Shown in pieces: positions 62,945 through 64,000 of a stretch of DNA of 64,000 nt. The notes beneath the pieces are model-generated. The model saw only the letters and a program-made list of their open reading frames with translations, did not search any database and was not told the origin of the DNA. Numbering within the stretch: position 1 is the first letter of the stretch; every line of letters starts with the position of its first letter. The translations under genes were made by a program, and so were the position numbers. Source of the stretch: CAZFLY01 sp964519995 (GTDB lineage: Bacteria; Planctomycetota; Phycisphaerae; Sedimentisphaerales; Anaerobacaceae); contig CAZFLY010000003.1 of assembly GCA_964519995.1 (NCBI GenBank), forward strand, positions 13,968 to 77,967, written 5' to 3'.

Positions 62945-63727
62945 CTAATAATCTCTGAAGTTTTTCATCCAAACCGGCCAGGTGGGCATTTCAGCATTAA
63001 CATCCCATTCGCGATGCCATTTGAGCTTCCACAATTCTTTAAGCCCTACATCGCGAGCGCCGAAATCCGCAAACAGGCCGTTTATAGTTCCATTATGCCG
63101 ATCAATACAGATACCCTGCATATTAACTCCAAAAGGAGTCACCTCGAAGTATCCATCAACCATAGGCGGCTGATCCGACTGTTCGGGTACTGCTCCAATA
63201 TATATGCAATCAAAAAAAATAGGTATATCGGTGGCTTGAGCGACATGTGGAGTAGTCCAGTTCCTGCTCAAATCGCGTCCCCACGGGTCCACTACGCCGA
63301 TTGTTGGATTAGAGGCATGGCCGTTCATACCGTAACTGCCACTAACTCCAACCAAGCCGAACATTTCATAAGTCTCATCGAACTGACCCCACGCTAATAA
63401 TTTGCTCCCGAAAGGTGCCGCTTCACTACCAGCCTCGGTAGCGGCCTTTCTGGCCATCGGGCACAGCCGTAGTTCTGGATCTGAATAATAGGGCTCCAGA
63501 AACATCGTCCACATCTTGCCTGTGCTTCCGGTCGCGAAGTATCCGTCGTTATCGTTGGTGTACATCATAAAGACTTTACCCCACTGGTTCAGATTCGACC
63601 GACACGCCACATCCCGCGCCTGCAGCCGAACCATCGCCATTGACGGCAGCAATATCGCCATCAAAAGACCAATAATGGCGATAACCACTAAAAGTTCTAT
63701 GAGGGTAAAAGCCCTGATTTTTTCCAT
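62945..63727 (-). CDS. Type II secretion-type pseudopilin of planctomycete style
   Basis: A 260-residue protein starting MEKIRAFTLIELLVVIAIIG, a prepilin peptidase site (alanine rather than the usual glycine before FTLIE) and hydrophobic helix. The large C-terminal domain (NQWGKVFMMYTNDNDGYF, FADFGARDVGLKELWKLKWH) resembles the many xcpT/GspG-like proteins of Planctomycetota, whose roles are mostly unknown. It lies 14 bases after the beta-propeller gene. Confidence 0.85.
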   Translation of the reverse strand: MEKIRAFTLIELLVVIAIIGLLMAILLPSMAMVRLQARDVACRSNLNQWGKVFMMYTNDNDGYFATGSTGKMWTMFLEPYYSDPELRLCPMARKAATEAGSEAAPFGSKLLAWGQFDETYEMFGLVGVSGSYGMNGHASNPTIGVVDPWGRDLSRNWTTPHVAQATDIPIFFDCIYIGAVPEQSDQPPMVDGYFEVTPFGVNMQGICIDRHNGTINGLFADFGARDVGLKELWKLKWHREWDVNAEMPTWPVWMKNFRDY

Positions 63728-63741
63728 TACATCACCACCAA

Positions 63742-64000
63742 TTATCTTTCCGTAATATCGTAGCAGAACAGCACGTCGGCGTGCCTGATATAGAGTTTGC
63801 CATCAACAATAACGGGATGTGGCCAACCGGGGCCATCCATTCCGTCTCGCTTGGGCAGCTTGAACTGTCCTTTGAGTTTGTACTGCTCGGGATTTGCTTC
63901 GATTAACACCATCGTGTCATCCGTCAGCTTGTAGTCACGGTCTGCCTCGCCAAGGACACTAATACCTTCACCCGTCATAGCAGTATCCAAATTGCTTACA
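63742..64000 (-). CDS. C-terminal part of a PQQ-like beta-propeller protein (cut by window edge)
   Basis: The frame is open from the right edge of the window to the stop at 63742, giving 85 residues of the C-terminus. The ending WPHPVIVDGKLYIRHADVLF followed by CYDI is the typical last blade of PQQ-like (outer-membrane or periplasmic) beta-propeller proteins. The rest of the gene lies outside the window. Confidence 0.75.
   Translation of the reverse strand, partial: VSNLDTAMTGEGISVLGEADRDYKLTDDTMVLIEANPEQYKLKGQFKLPKRDGMDGPGWPHPVIVDGKLYIRHADVLFCYDITER

Noticed and set aside
1..64000. CRISPR arrays, tRNA, rRNA, insertion sequences and integrases
   Set aside because: I looked for regular spaced repeats, transposase or integrase proteins and typical RNA gene sequences and saw none. 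Small structured RNAs cannot be excluded by eye.

Overview
This window is a nearly complete flagellar gene cluster, about 54 kb, followed by a short non-flagellar stretch. It comes from a Gram-negative-type bacterium: L-ring, P-ring and FlgA genes are present, and so are a TolC-type outer-membrane protein and several lipoproteins. The right edge encodes a long type II-type pseudopilin with an FTLIELLVVIAIIG head and a PQQ-like beta-propeller fragment. That style, together with the moderate GC content, suggests Planctomycetota, probably the Phycisphaerae/Sedimentisphaerales side. This lineage call is inference from protein style only. I saw no tRNA, rRNA, CRISPR array or insertion sequence.

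Layout. (1) 0.5-13.5 kb, plus strand: flgB-flgC-fliE-fliF-fliG-fliH-fliI-fliJ-motE-like-motA-motB-motB2, then fliO-fliP-fliQ-fliR-flhB. (2) 13.6-39.8 kb, minus strand, read right to left: flgD-flgE-PilZ protein-flgF-flgG-flgA-flgH-flgI-flgJ(rod domain)-flgN-flgK-flgL, then a glycan island (TPR-GT4, GT2-TPR, TPR protein, small coiled-coil protein, chimeric methyltransferase, 2065-residue multidomain glycosyltransferase) ending in fliD. (3) 40.4-54.6 kb, plus strand: a sigma-54 activator, two TPR proteins, a second sigma-54 activator, fliL-fliM-fliN-flhA-small membrane protein-fliA, two small unknown proteins and two lipoproteins. (4) 54.7-64 kb: a small protein that could be FlgM-like, an HPP-family membrane protein, a zinc-ribbon protein, a MacAB-TolC-like efflux operon, a cysteine-rich membrane protein, a pseudopilin and a beta-propeller fragment.

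Regulation can be read from the DNA. Six sites match the sigma-54 GG-N10-GC promoter: five are close to consensus (before flgB, fliO, the glycan island, flgD and the large TPR gene) and one is weaker (before fliF). Two sigma-54 activators are encoded here, both with degenerate receiver domains, and the flagellar sigma factor FliA is also present. The inferred circuit is sigma-54 control of basal body, export, hook and glycan genes, with FliA acting later.

The most unusual content is the glycan island. One continuous gene fuses a SAM methyltransferase, a B12-type radical SAM enzyme and four glycosyltransferase domains. It lies in the same operon as fliD and behind its own sigma-54 promoter. 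I infer a dedicated assembly line that builds and modifies a glycan on the filament or cap. Second in interest is a probable set of extra motor parts: a membrane-anchored TPR protein with an STN-like domain, a second exported TPR protein, two lipoproteins and two divergent MotB proteins. FliK, FlhF, FlhG, FliS, flagellin and chemotaxis genes are not in the window.
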